Positions 53,013 through 61,772 of a stretch of 64,000 bases of DNA are shown piece after piece. Both the position numbers and the translations under genes were made by a program. The DNA is from Pseudomonadota bacterium (GTDB lineage Bacteria; Pseudomonadota; Gammaproteobacteria; Burkholderiales; Sulfuriferulaceae): contig JAJZUW010000009.1 in the NCBI GenBank assembly GCA_021845925.1, positions 34,178 to 98,177 on the forward strand, in the 5' to 3' direction. Under the pieces are notes generated by a model. It made no database searches. It had not been told where the DNA came from and saw only the letters and a program-made list of their open reading frames with translations. How positions within the stretch are numbered: the stretch's first letter is position 1; every line of letters begins with the position of its first letter.

Positions 53013-54175
53013 GAATGCATCCCCTGCAGGGCAGTGGCGATGACCTTTTGGCCATCGTGTATGGAATCTGGCGGGCTCACCACGATGTTCATGTCGCGGC
53101 TCAGGCCATGCAGGATCTCCATGTGCCTGCCAAAATCGCGACCGGGCACCACCGGATTGAGCCGAATGGTCCCATCGCCGGATACGCTGGCGACAAAGGT
53201 GCCGTGGGCATTGAAAATCAGAGCATTGCTCGGAATGTCGAGCAGTGCCGGGTCCGGTTTGCGGTGGAATCTGGTTTCGACAAATCCACCGGGCAACAGG
53301 CTGCCATCGCGATTGTCGATCTGCAGTTCGGTCAGCAAGGTATGGCTGGTCTGGTCAATGGCCCCTGCGGTGCTGCTCACGATCGCAGTCCGGGTGATGC
53401 CGGGATCGCTGCGTAAGGCAAGTTGAACCTTCATGCCTGGTTTGATCAGTCTGGCCTCGGTTTCGGGGACCGCAACGTAGACACGCATGCGGTCGGTTTC
53501 TGCCACATGAAACAGTTCGCGGGCTGCGCCATTGCCACTGCCAATGTCGATCAGCTGACCAATATCCAGGTTGCGAGCTGTCACAATGCCATTGATCGGG
53601 CTGGTAATGAATTTGTAGCGATCAAGTTGCAGCAACCGGTCCAGATTGGCCTGCGCAGCATCCAGTGCGGCCTGGCTGGCAAGCGCAGCATCGGTTTTCG
53701 TGTCGGCATCCTGTTGCGACACGGTTTTGGTCACAACCAGCTTTTGCCAGCGCTGGGCGGTGATTTCCGCCAGATGCAGGGCAGACTGGGCGCTTGTCAC
53801 ATCAGCACGGGCCTGGGCAACCTGCTGGTCCAGGTCCGGGGTATCAAGTTCGGCCAGTACCTCGCCAGTTTTGACGTGCGCGCCAATATCGGTATGCCAT
53901 GTTTTGACATAACCTGTGGCTCGGGCATACACGGGCGATTCAACCCAGGATTGCAGCGTGCCGGGCAAAACCAGGTCTGGTGTGTCGGTTTCGGGTTGCG
54001 GATGCGTTGTGCCGACATGCAGCAAGGTGGACTGATTGGCTTCCGAAACAAGTGCGGACTGGTTGTGCATGCGCTGGCTGATGCCAACGGCAGCAGCGGC
54101 AATGGCCGCCAGTGCGAGAATCAGTGCCGGAATGCGCAATGATCCTGCAGATTGTGGCGTGTCAGGCTGGTTCAT
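53009..54175 (-). CDS. RND efflux periplasmic adaptor subunit (HlyD/AcrA family)
   Basis: A 388-aa membrane fusion protein with an N-terminal anchor (LRIPALILALAAIAAAAVGI), a lipoyl half-motif VYARATGYVKTWHTDIGAHVKTGEVLAELDTPDLDQQVAQAR, a coiled-coil hairpin (about 120-185), the second lipoyl half ITSPINGIVTARNLDIGQLID, and a beta-barrel domain. It bridges the inner-membrane pump and the outer-membrane channel. It overlaps the pump gene stop and the channel gene start by four bases each. Confidence 0.93.
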   Translation of the reverse strand: MNQPDTPQSAGSLRIPALILALAAIAAAAVGISQRMHNQSALVSEANQSTLLHVGTTHPQPETDTPDLVLPGTLQSWVESPVYARATGYVKTWHTDIGAHVKTGEVLAELDTPDLDQQVAQARADVTSAQSALHLAEITAQRWQKLVVTKTVSQQDADTKTDAALASQAALDAAQANLDRLLQLDRYKFITSPINGIVTARNLDIGQLIDIGSGNGAARELFHVAETDRMRVYVAVPETEARLIKPGMKVQLALRSDPGITRTAIVSSTAGAIDQTSHTLLTELQIDNRDGSLLPGGFVETRFHRKPDPALLDIPSNALIFNAHGTFVASVSGDGTIRLNPVVPGRDFGRHMEILHGLSRDMNIVVSPPDSIHDGQKVIATALQGMHS

Positions 54176-57100
54176 GGATGACTCCTTTGCAGGCGGCCGC
54201 GCAATTCGCTGAACACGGCCGGCACGAAAAACAGGGTGGCGACGGTGGCAAACAGCAAACCGCCAATCACGGCACGTCCAAGAGGGGCGTTCTGTTCGCC
54301 GCCTTCGCCGAGGCCGAGTGCCATGGGCAGCATGCCGATCATCATGGCCATTGCGGTCATCAGGACCGGACGGAAACGGGTAAAACCAGCCTGCAACGCT
54401 GCATCATGTGCGTTGAGTCCTTCGGCCAGCTGTTCGCGCGCGAAACTGATGACCAGAATACTGTTGGCAGCGCCAACCCCCATGCTCATGATGGCCCCGG
54501 TCAGGGCGGGAACGCTGAGCGTGGTGTGGGTCAGGAACAGCATCCAGACGATGCCCGCCAGCGCGGCCGGCAAGGCAGTGATGATGATGAACGGATCCAG
54601 CCAGGACTGGTAGTTGATGACAATCAGCAGATATACCAGCACCACTGCTGCAAGCAGCCCCCATCCCAGGCTGGTATACGATTTGTTCATGGTTTCCACC
54701 TGGCCGCGCAAGGTGACTGTAACCCCTTTGGGTGGCTTCATGTCGGGACGGGCCAGCAGGCTGCGCATGCGACTGGCCACGCTGCCAAGATCTGTGCCAT
54801 GTACATCACCGTAAATGTCGATGACAGGTTTCACGTTGTAGTGACTGACCACGGCCGGATCATAGCCGCGCTCGATGGTGGCAAGATTGTCGAGCAGTTG
54901 CTGTGGCTTGCCGGCTCCGTTGACCGGCATGTGCTGCAGGTCATCCACCGATGTCATGTCGTACTGTGGTGCCTGCACTGCAACCGAATACTGGACCCCG
55001 GTTTTGGGGTTGGTCCAGAACGAAGGCGTGGTCTGGAAACTGCCCGACAGCGTGGTGAACAGGTTGGTGGCCACATCCTGTTCGCTGTAACCAAGCTGGG
55101 CTGCCAGATCGCGGTTGACATTGACCTTGATCCTTGGATAGTTGAATGCCTGCTGGATGCGCAGATCGACCGTACCCGGAATCGCTTTCAGCAATGGCAG
55201 CAGCTTTTGGGCATACGCCTGGTTTGCGACGGTATTGTTACCCGCAATCTGGATATCCAGCGGTGCCGGCATGCCAAAATTGAGAATCTGACTGACGATA
55301 TCGGCGGGCAGGAAGGCAAATGTGGTGGTTGGGAATCGCGTGACCAGATCCTTGCGCAAACGCTCGACATAACTGGCAGTTGGCGCGTGATCAGGGCTCA
55401 GGGTAATGAAGATGTCGGCATCGCCCGGACCGATCGGAGCCGAAGTGCTGTATGACAGGTTGATGCCGCTGTACGGCAGCCCGATCACATCGACCATGTT
55501 GCTCAACTGGCTGGCAGGAATGTCCCTGCGAATCTGTGCTTCCACTTCATCGCACAGCGCAGCTGTGGTTTCGATGCGCGTGCCTGTGGCTGCGCGCAGA
55601 TGGAGTTTGATCTGTCCGGCGTCAACGGAAGGAAAGAAATTCTGGCCCAGCCAGGGCGACAGTATCAGCAGCGACAGACTGGCCAGGATGACAAATGTCA
55701 GAATGAACCCGCGGGAATGGTTGAGCGTTTGTGTCAGCAGACCATGATAACGGTCGCGCAGCCAGTTGAATCCATCCTCGAAACGGTGCTGCAGGCGACC
55801 GAAAAATCCTTTGCTGTGGATTTCATGCGGGGCATGCTCGCGCAGCAGATAACTGGCCAGCGTGGGGACCAGTGTCCGGCTCAGGATCCAGGAGGCCAGC
55901 ATGGCAAATACCACTGATTCGGCCAGCGGGACAAACAGATAGTGCGCGACCCCGGTGAGCATGAACATGGGAATGAACACGATGCAGATGGCCAGCGTGG
56001 AAACCAGGGACGGCATGGCAATTTGGCGCGCGCCATCCAGAATGGCGGTTTCCACCGGTTTGCCTTGTTCCAGATGCCAGTTGATGTTTTCAATGGCAAC
56101 TGTGGCATCGTCCACCAGAATGCCAACCGCTAGCGCAAGACCACCCAGCGTCATGATGTTGATGGTATTGCCCAGCGCGGACAGGACCATGATGGATGAC
56201 AGGACTGACAGAGGAATCGAAATGGTGATGATCAGTGTGCTGCGCCATGAACCCAGAAACAGTAGGATCATCAGGCCGGTCAGTGCCGCGGCAATCACGC
56301 CCTCGCGGATCACGCCATCGACGGCCGCACGTACAAATATCGACTGGTCACCCAGGGCGCGCAGGCTCATGCCGGATGGCATGTCGTCCTGGATGGCCGG
56401 CAGCATGTGCTTGATGCTGCTGATGATGTTAAGCGTGGAGGCCGTGCCGGTTTTCAGCACGCTCATCAGGACAGCCTGGTGACCATCCACGCGCACCATG
56501 TTGGTCTGTGGTGGCGCGCCATCATGCACGAACGCCACGTCACGGATGTGAATCAGGTTGCCATTCCGGGTGCGCAGCGGAATGTCGTTCAGCTGGTTGA
56601 TCGCACTGAATTCGGCATTCATTTCAATGTGATATTCCAGGTTGCCGATCTTTTCGGTGCCCGCTGGCAGAATCAGGTTCTGTGTGCCGATGGCATTGGC
56701 AACATCCGCGGCTGACAGACCGAAGTTGCGCAATGCAACCGGATTGATGTCAACCTGAACCTGGCGCATCAGGCCGCCAAACGGAAAGGGCAGGGAGGCT
56801 CCGGCTACCGTTGCCAGCTGGGTGCGCATGAAACTGTTACCGAAATCGAACAGTTCCGCCCCGGTCATTTTGGAACTGGACAGAGCCAGTTGAATGACAG
56901 GAACGCTTGAGGCGTTGTAAGCCAGAATGAACGGCGGCGTGGTGCCAGGCGGCATCTGCCTCAGCAGGGTTTGCGAAACCGAGGTGATCTGTGCAACAGC
57001 CAGATCCTCGTTGACGTGCGGCTGGAAAAAATACTTGACCACAGCCGTTTCGTCGAGCGATTGCGATTCGATGTGCTCGATATCGTTGACTGTGGTGGTT

Positions 57101-57312
57101 GCCACCCGTTCGCTGAACGCGACGATGTGGTCCGACATCTGCTGGGGTGGCATGCCGCTGTAGTGCCAGATCACCGAAACAACCGGTATGTCGATTTCCG
57201 GCAGAATGTCGGTCGGCGTGCGTGACAGACTGAACACGCCGCCCAGCACAATCAACAGTGCCATGACGATAAACGTGTACGGGCGGTTCAGTGCGAGTTT
57301 GACAATCCACAT
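54172..57312 (-). CDS. RND multidrug efflux permease
   Basis: A 1046-aa inner-membrane transporter of the AcrB/MdtB class. TM1 is NRPYTFIVMALLIVLGGVFS. Two large periplasmic loops, each between TM1-2 and TM7-8, show the gene duplication typical of the family. TM4 has the proton-relay Asp pair in LALAVGILVDDATVAIENI. TM10-12 are in LSVPALTGAIMSMGVGAANSILVI and MTAMAMMIGMLPMALGLGEGGEQNAPLGRAVIGGLL. It probably exports drugs or other small amphiphiles; the substrate is not predictable. It is the first gene of the operon, with AGGA before ATG 57312. Confidence 0.94.
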   Translation of the reverse strand: MWIVKLALNRPYTFIVMALLIVLGGVFSLSRTPTDILPEIDIPVVSVIWHYSGMPPQQMSDHIVAFSERVATTTVNDIEHIESQSLDETAVVKYFFQPHVNEDLAVAQITSVSQTLLRQMPPGTTPPFILAYNASSVPVIQLALSSSKMTGAELFDFGNSFMRTQLATVAGASLPFPFGGLMRQVQVDINPVALRNFGLSAADVANAIGTQNLILPAGTEKIGNLEYHIEMNAEFSAINQLNDIPLRTRNGNLIHIRDVAFVHDGAPPQTNMVRVDGHQAVLMSVLKTGTASTLNIISSIKHMLPAIQDDMPSGMSLRALGDQSIFVRAAVDGVIREGVIAAALTGLMILLFLGSWRSTLIITISIPLSVLSSIMVLSALGNTINIMTLGGLALAVGILVDDATVAIENINWHLEQGKPVETAILDGARQIAMPSLVSTLAICIVFIPMFMLTGVAHYLFVPLAESVVFAMLASWILSRTLVPTLASYLLREHAPHEIHSKGFFGRLQHRFEDGFNWLRDRYHGLLTQTLNHSRGFILTFVILASLSLLILSPWLGQNFFPSVDAGQIKLHLRAATGTRIETTAALCDEVEAQIRRDIPASQLSNMVDVIGLPYSGINLSYSTSAPIGPGDADIFITLSPDHAPTASYVERLRKDLVTRFPTTTFAFLPADIVSQILNFGMPAPLDIQIAGNNTVANQAYAQKLLPLLKAIPGTVDLRIQQAFNYPRIKVNVNRDLAAQLGYSEQDVATNLFTTLSGSFQTTPSFWTNPKTGVQYSVAVQAPQYDMTSVDDLQHMPVNGAGKPQQLLDNLATIERGYDPAVVSHYNVKPVIDIYGDVHGTDLGSVASRMRSLLARPDMKPPKGVTVTLRGQVETMNKSYTSLGWGLLAAVVLVYLLIVINYQSWLDPFIIITALPAALAGIVWMLFLTHTTLSVPALTGAIMSMGVGAANSILVISFAREQLAEGLNAHDAALQAGFTRFRPVLMTAMAMMIGMLPMALGLGEGGEQNAPLGRAVIGGLLFATVATLFFVPAVFSELRGRLQRSHP

Positions 57313-57640
57313 GGTCGGGCAATCCTGGCGACAGTGCGCAGATTATAGATTATCGATAATATGACCTGCAAGCTGAATGGCGGTCATATGACAGTTTGGC
57401 GACCGGCATCTGACAACGAGCCAAGGCTGGTAGTCCTGCTTGCAGCAGACGTCAGCAAGGCCACGGATATTCCATGCTCATGAAGCTTGCGTTCGATGCC
57501 CGCAAGGGCGTGGAGATGTCATGACTGACGCATGCAAAGGGAATGCCGTGAAGCGTCATGCACAGGCGTGTTGCAGGTCTGCTGACCTGGCAAGGCCGGT
57601 GCTGGTATCGCCGATGCCAGGTCGGGATTTCGGGACAAAT
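57313..57640. other. Intergenic region before the RND operon
   Basis: About 330 bases separate the pump start from the end of the next gene upstream. The first 80 hold the promoter and palindromes described separately. The remaining 250 show no convincing coding frame, RNA gene or strong terminator. Confidence 0.6.
57342..57371 (-). promoter_or_regulatory. Promoter of the RND operon with a palindromic operator
   Basis: On the minus strand, TTGCAG-N18-TATAAT lies about 30 bases before the pump ATG. The spacer contains a perfect 12-bp palindrome, ATTATCGATAAT (57349-57360). Further upstream, GTCATATGAC (57383-57392) is another perfect palindrome, and TATGACC pairs with GGTCATA across the -35 element. 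A dimeric repressor bound here would block RNA polymerase; the GntR gene in the operon is the obvious candidate (inference). Confidence 0.65.
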
Positions 57641-58309
57641 TCAGACTGTGTTGCCAGATGATCCGTTGACGGGCGGGGTGGTCGAGGCTGGCTGGTTGTT
57701 CAGGGCTTGCGTCAGAATGCTGCTGCTGATGCCGGCAGACTGCAACGCAGTTGGTGTGCTGAGACTGAACAGGGATGCCAGCGAAGAGTTGCTGGAACCG
57801 GTGTTGCTGCTGTTGCCATACAGCAGGCTGGACATGGTGTTGTTCAGTGTCTGCTGGGCATTGAGCACATCCTGGGTGGCCTGGGCCTGCGTGACCTGTG
57901 TCGTGGATGCGTTCGATGTCTGCGCCCCATTGACCAGAGATATCAGTGATGCCAGGCTGCTGTTGCCGGAACCGGAAGCAGAGCCGGTGTTCAGCAGTTG
58001 TGACAGGCTTGAGCTTCCTGCGCTGGACGATGATGTCTGGTTGAACAGGGCGTTGACCGTGCTGCCGGCACTCTTGCTGATGGCTTGCTCAAGCGCTGAA
58101 ACCTGCGAACTGCTCAGTTTGCCGGCGGCATTGTATGTGATGGAACCGGTCGGTGGCGTATTGCCCAGACTCACGGTGGTGCTGCCAGCATTACTGGTGC
58201 TGCTCGATGTGGTCGTGCTGGTGGTGGAACCGGTGTTGCCGGTCTGGCCGAGCACCTGTTGCAGGGCGGATTGAAGCACTGCGTTGCCCAGGGAATTGAT
58301 GGTGGACAT
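57641..58309 (-). CDS. Ser/Thr/Asn-rich protein of the sigma-28 regulon, unknown
   Basis: A 222-aa protein starting MSTINSLGNAVLQSALQQVLG, with GAGGTGAC before ATG 58309. It has no Cys or Trp, very few charged or aromatic residues, and is made of Ser, Thr, Asn, Ala, Gly, Gln and Leu. Low-complexity runs (TSTTTSSSTSN, TSSSSAGSSSLSQLL) alternate with predicted amphipathic helices such as SSSQVSALEQAISKSA and TQAQATQDVLNAQQTLNNTM. There is no signal peptide or membrane segment. A near-perfect sigma-28 promoter lies 35 bases upstream. The composition and lack of a signal resemble flagellar export substrates such as FlgM. I recognise no named family. A longer frame from 58423 covers the promoter and is rejected. 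Confidence 0.85.
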   Translation of the reverse strand: MSTINSLGNAVLQSALQQVLGQTGNTGSTTSTTTSSSTSNAGSTTVSLGNTPPTGSITYNAAGKLSSSQVSALEQAISKSAGSTVNALFNQTSSSSAGSSSLSQLLNTGSASGSGNSSLASLISLVNGAQTSNASTTQVTQAQATQDVLNAQQTLNNTMSSLLYGNSSNTGSSNSSLASLFSLSTPTALQSAGISSSILTQALNNQPASTTPPVNGSSGNTV

Positions 58310-58343
58310 GCTGTCACCTCGCGCAAAAACGGACTTACGACCA

Positions 58344-58370
58344 TTATCGGCAGGATTGCAGAAAACTTGA
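58344..58370 (-). promoter_or_regulatory. Sigma-28 promoter of the Ser/Thr/Asn-rich gene
   Basis: On the minus strand, TCAAGTTT-N11-GCCGATAA matches 15 of 16 consensus positions with the exact spacer and a perfect -10. It is the best sigma-28 match seen in the window together with that of flgM. The expected transcript would start about 28 bases before the ATG. Confidence 0.88.
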
Positions 58371-58415
58371 CGGTCAAATTGTGAACCGGGCATGTCCACC
58401 ACGATCGACAGGGGA

Positions 58416-60083
58416 TCAATCAATCTCTGTCAGGTTGTCAATCAACGGTTTGAGCCATGTGGCATATGGTTTCCAGCGCCCGATGGCATCGCGATAGAGT
58501 GGTTTGCGCACTTGAACCAGGCTTGCTGTGCGGACGGTCCGGCGAACCAGTTCGGGCTGCAGGCAGGCTGGATGCCACGACAGACCGAGGTGATCCAGAA
58601 TGTTCCGGATGGTGGGCTCCGGCTGGCTGACCAGCGTTTCATAGCTGACATCCAGAATGCGTCCGGTTGGCAGAACCGATTGCCAGTGTCGCATCAGTTG
58701 GCGATAACGGTTGTACTGCCTTGCCATGGTTTCGAGGTCGAAGGCATATTCATGTCCCTGGCTAAACCGCAGCGTGTAGCATGAAAAGCAGCAATCCAGT
58801 GGATTTCGGTGGACATGCAGGATTGCAGCATGTGGAAACAGCAGGTGGATCAGACCCAGATGCAGGAAATTGCCCAACTGTTTGTCTACCACCCGGCTGG
58901 CTGCGGGATGCCGTTGCCAGAGCTTGTCCAGATATGTCTGACCGGTCAGCCCAAGCAGGTCGGCATCGCCACCCGGTGGTGCATTTTGCAGCTGTTCCAC
59001 GGCTTCCTGCAACCAGGGTACTTCGCCGGCGACACCAATGTCGGGATGGGCAGCCAGCATCTGTTCGAGCAGTGTAGAGCCGGAACGCATCATGCCCACA
59101 ATGAAAATCGGCGGACGTTGCTGTACCGATGGTGGAAGAACAGAGCGGGAAAGCGGGATCTGTTCGATGAGTTCCCGACTGAATGTGGCTTGCATCTGGC
59201 TGAAAATCCGCTGTTCGCGGGTTTCGTCAAACGGATGCAGATCCAGATGCAGACGGTTGGCTTCCTGCCAGGCTGCAAACGCCTGCGCATGACGTCCTGC
59301 CCGGTCATGCATCCGTCCCATGGCAAACCCCAGCAATATCTGGTGGGCGGGCAGATACTCTGATCGCCGTGCGTACAATTCGTCCAGTCTGGAAAAATCT
59401 GCATCGTGGTGGTCCGGATCGAGCCAGGTCAGCGCACTGGCCAGTGGGGCAGGCTGGTCGGGTGCGCTGCGGATGGCGAGCCGAAAAGCCTGTTCGCCTT
59501 CGGCGTGCTGACCAAGTTCCATCAGCACGGTGCCCAGGTTGGTCAAGGGCTCGGCCTGTGCCGGCACAATGTCCAGTGAATGGCGATAACATTCCGCCGC
59601 CATCGCTGGCTCACCCAGCCGGGCGAATGCATTGCCCATATTGTTCCAGGCTTCGGCGTAATCGGGACGAAACTGCAGGGCCAGGCGCAGGTTGTCAATG
59701 GCGGGCCGAAACTGTCCGCTTTCCAGCTGGACCACGGCCAGATTGTTGATGGCTTCGGCATGGTCCGGCTCAATGTGGATGGCCTGGCTGAATGAGGCTG
59801 CAGCGTCTGCCAGTCTGTTCATGCGCATCAGACAGACCCCCAGATTGTTGTACGCCACGGCCGATGCGGGATTCAGGTCGACAGCAACCCGGAATGCGGC
59901 TTCGGCGCCAGACAGGTCCTGTTGTTGCAGGAGAGCCAGTCCGCGCTGGATGAGAAAGGCACTTGCATCCTGGCTGATCTGGTGACGCTTTTCCGCGTCT
60001 GGCTTGATGTCATGCCCAGAACGAGCAGTCGGCTTGTCTGTGCCGGCAGGAGCGGTTTGTCTTTTTTCCTCAGGTGCTTGCAT
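58416..60083 (-). CDS. TPR repeat protein with a sulfotransferase domain
   Basis: A 555-aa protein. After a polar N-terminus (about 1-40), five or so tetratricopeptide repeats run to about residue 230 (for example ASAVAYNNLGVCLMRMNRLADAAASFSQAI and DYAEAWNNMGNAFARLGEPAMAAECYRHSL). The C-terminal sulfotransferase domain (about 325-545) has the PAPS-binding loop PIFIVGMMRSGSTLLEQMLAAHP and the 3'-phosphate site HVHRNPLDCCFSCY. No signal peptide is present, so it is likely cytosolic. It lies upstream of the sigma-28 gene on the same strand, but the promoter between them makes that gene a separate unit. The acceptor is unknown. Confidence 0.88.
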   Translation of the reverse strand: MQAPEEKRQTAPAGTDKPTARSGHDIKPDAEKRHQISQDASAFLIQRGLALLQQQDLSGAEAAFRVAVDLNPASAVAYNNLGVCLMRMNRLADAAASFSQAIHIEPDHAEAINNLAVVQLESGQFRPAIDNLRLALQFRPDYAEAWNNMGNAFARLGEPAMAAECYRHSLDIVPAQAEPLTNLGTVLMELGQHAEGEQAFRLAIRSAPDQPAPLASALTWLDPDHHDADFSRLDELYARRSEYLPAHQILLGFAMGRMHDRAGRHAQAFAAWQEANRLHLDLHPFDETREQRIFSQMQATFSRELIEQIPLSRSVLPPSVQQRPPIFIVGMMRSGSTLLEQMLAAHPDIGVAGEVPWLQEAVEQLQNAPPGGDADLLGLTGQTYLDKLWQRHPAASRVVDKQLGNFLHLGLIHLLFPHAAILHVHRNPLDCCFSCYTLRFSQGHEYAFDLETMARQYNRYRQLMRHWQSVLPTGRILDVSYETLVSQPEPTIRNILDHLGLSWHPACLQPELVRRTVRTASLVQVRKPLYRDAIGRWKPYATWLKPLIDNLTEID

Positions 60084-60198
60084 ATTTCCGGTTGGCCTGT
60101 TGACGTTTGGCGTGGTGACTGCGATGATGCGGGTTAAAATTGCAAAATGCCAGAACCTGTTTGGGGATCAGGGTATCTGGCGGCGCTGGGGATGTGTC

Positions 60199-60567
60199 AT
60201 GTTGCGTAGTTTTTTCGAAGACTTCAAATCCGTCTGCAAGTTCCTCTGCAAACCTTCGTCCTGGATTGTACTGGCGTTTGCCGGTGCCATTTTGCTGATC
60301 GGTTCCGGCATCCTGATGACCGGATTTGATTTCGGCGTGCCTGCCCGGCTGGTTTGCTCGGGAGCAGATGACAAGTTTCTGGTGTTGCTGTTCATTCTTG
60401 GGTTTATTTTTCTGATTCTGTCAGTGGCAGCGGTCGGTGCCATCCTGGTCATGATCGAAAATGTTCTCGCGCGCCGTCCGCCGGATTATTCAGGCTTGTG
60501 GTTGCCTGTGGCCGCGCTTGGTTGTGGTCTGGTCAGCTATGCCATTCTCAAGATGGCATGTCTGTGA
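60199..60567 (+). CDS. Three-helix membrane protein, unknown
   Basis: A 122-aa protein starting MLRSFFEDFKSVCKFLCKP. Three hydrophobic segments follow (WIVLAFAGAILLIGSGILM, FLVLLFILGFIFLILSVAAV, and LWLPVAALGCGLVSYAILK). A short soluble loop with LVCSGADDKF lies between the first two. The frame is open further upstream without a good start; ATG 60199 has TGGGGA before it. I recognise no family. Confidence 0.65.
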   Translation: MLRSFFEDFKSVCKFLCKPSSWIVLAFAGAILLIGSGILMTGFDFGVPARLVCSGADDKFLVLLFILGFIFLILSVAAVGAILVMIENVLARRPPDYSGLWLPVAALGCGLVSYAILKMACL

Positions 60568-60664
60568 GGTGATGTTCGGCGCGGATTGTCCGTGCAGTAC
60601 AGGTGTGGTTTCGGAGTGTGTCGGGTTCAGGCTGGTGTCTCGTCGGGCCTGACACTTTTGGTTA

Positions 60665-61708
60665 ATGGTTGCGGGAAGGCGCTGGCATCCTGCCGGTGTG
60701 TGGTTGATGCTGGTTTCCAGAAAACATGTTGCAACGATTATCGCCGTGCTGGCCATGGTTGTCATGTCGCCGTTTGCGGTTCCGATTGTTGCCGGGTTCT
60801 GCATGTCGATTGCGGGCATGCCTTATCAGAAAGGGCTTGAACGTCTCGGATTTTCCAGCCGGCTTGCCGCAACCTTGCACACCATGTCGTGGATGCTGTT
60901 GCTGGCTCTGCCGGCATGGCTGATTCTCGAAACGGCAGTGCCCGCGTTGTTGGCATTGTTGCGCATGCCGCCCAGGCCGGGCCAGATTCTTTCCGAAATC
61001 AATACCATACCTCTGGTTGGCCAGATGCTGTCCGGCTGGCTGGCGCCATCGTTGTCCACGCCATTGTCTTCGAGCCGTCTGGCCATCTGGGCTTCCGGCA
61101 ATGCGGCCGAGCTCAAGACTTCGGTCCGTCATGTCTGGTTGTTGCTGGCTCATATCGGCATTGCCTTGCTGGTGGCAGAAGTCGTGGCGCGCAACCATGT
61201 GGCGCTTGAAAATGCGATTGGCCGGGTTCTGGCCTGGGCCAGCGGAGATGCCGAATTTTCCGCGACCTTGCTGCAGGTTCTCACCCGGTCGATTCGTTCG
61301 GTGATGCTCGGCATGCTGGGCGTCACCCTGTTCAACGGTGCCCTGATCGGTCTGCTGATGGCGCTGCTCAAGTTGCCGGTGTGGCCGGTCTGGGGGTTGG
61401 CCGTATCATTGTTGTCTACCATTCCGCTGGGTGCCCTGATCGTGATTGTCATGGCCAGCCTAGCCATGCTGACATTCAAAAGCTGGACGAGCGTACTGCT
61501 GTTTTTTGTGGCCAGCAACACGGTTGTGCTGGTGGCGGACTTCCTGATCAAACCCAAGCTGACCGGAGCTCGTACCGAAGCGCCATTCATGCTGGTGCTG
61601 CTTAGTATACTGGGGGGTATCGAAGTGTTCGGTCTGATCGGAGTCATGATCGGTCCCGTGATCGTACTGACCGCTCTGGAGCTGTGGCGTGGGTGGCCTG
61701 AACGATGA
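60665..61708 (+). CDS. AI-2E/PerM family membrane transporter
   Basis: A protein of up to 347 aa with about eight membrane segments. The N-terminal pair is followed by a periplasmic stretch. The C-terminal half has the family pattern LGMLGVTLFNGALIGLLMALLKLP, SLLSTIPLGALIVIV, FLIKPKLTGARTEAPFMLVLLSILGGIEVFGLIGVMIGPVI. The members exported or imported differ (AI-2, Na+/H+, others), so the substrate is open. The start may be ATG 60665 or ATG 60707; neither has a strong ribosome site. It precedes the diguanylate cyclase gene by 64 bases. Confidence 0.86.
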   Translation: MVAGRRWHPAGVWLMLVSRKHVATIIAVLAMVVMSPFAVPIVAGFCMSIAGMPYQKGLERLGFSSRLAATLHTMSWMLLLALPAWLILETAVPALLALLRMPPRPGQILSEINTIPLVGQMLSGWLAPSLSTPLSSSRLAIWASGNAAELKTSVRHVWLLLAHIGIALLVAEVVARNHVALENAIGRVLAWASGDAEFSATLLQVLTRSIRSVMLGMLGVTLFNGALIGLLMALLKLPVWPVWGLAVSLLSTIPLGALIVIVMASLAMLTFKSWTSVLLFFVASNTVVLVADFLIKPKLTGARTEAPFMLVLLSILGGIEVFGLIGVMIGPVIVLTALELWRGWPER

Positions 61709-61772
61709 TTTTCCACCATCAGGGGACATGGCATTTTGCCGGAATCGCCAACTGCATGCGGTGCTCTGAAAC

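Noticed and set aside
58310-58423. Longer start for the Ser/Thr/Asn-rich gene
   Set aside because: It would place the sigma-28 promoter inside the coding region and add residues with Cys, Asp and Arg unlike the rest; ATG 58309 has GAGGTGAC.
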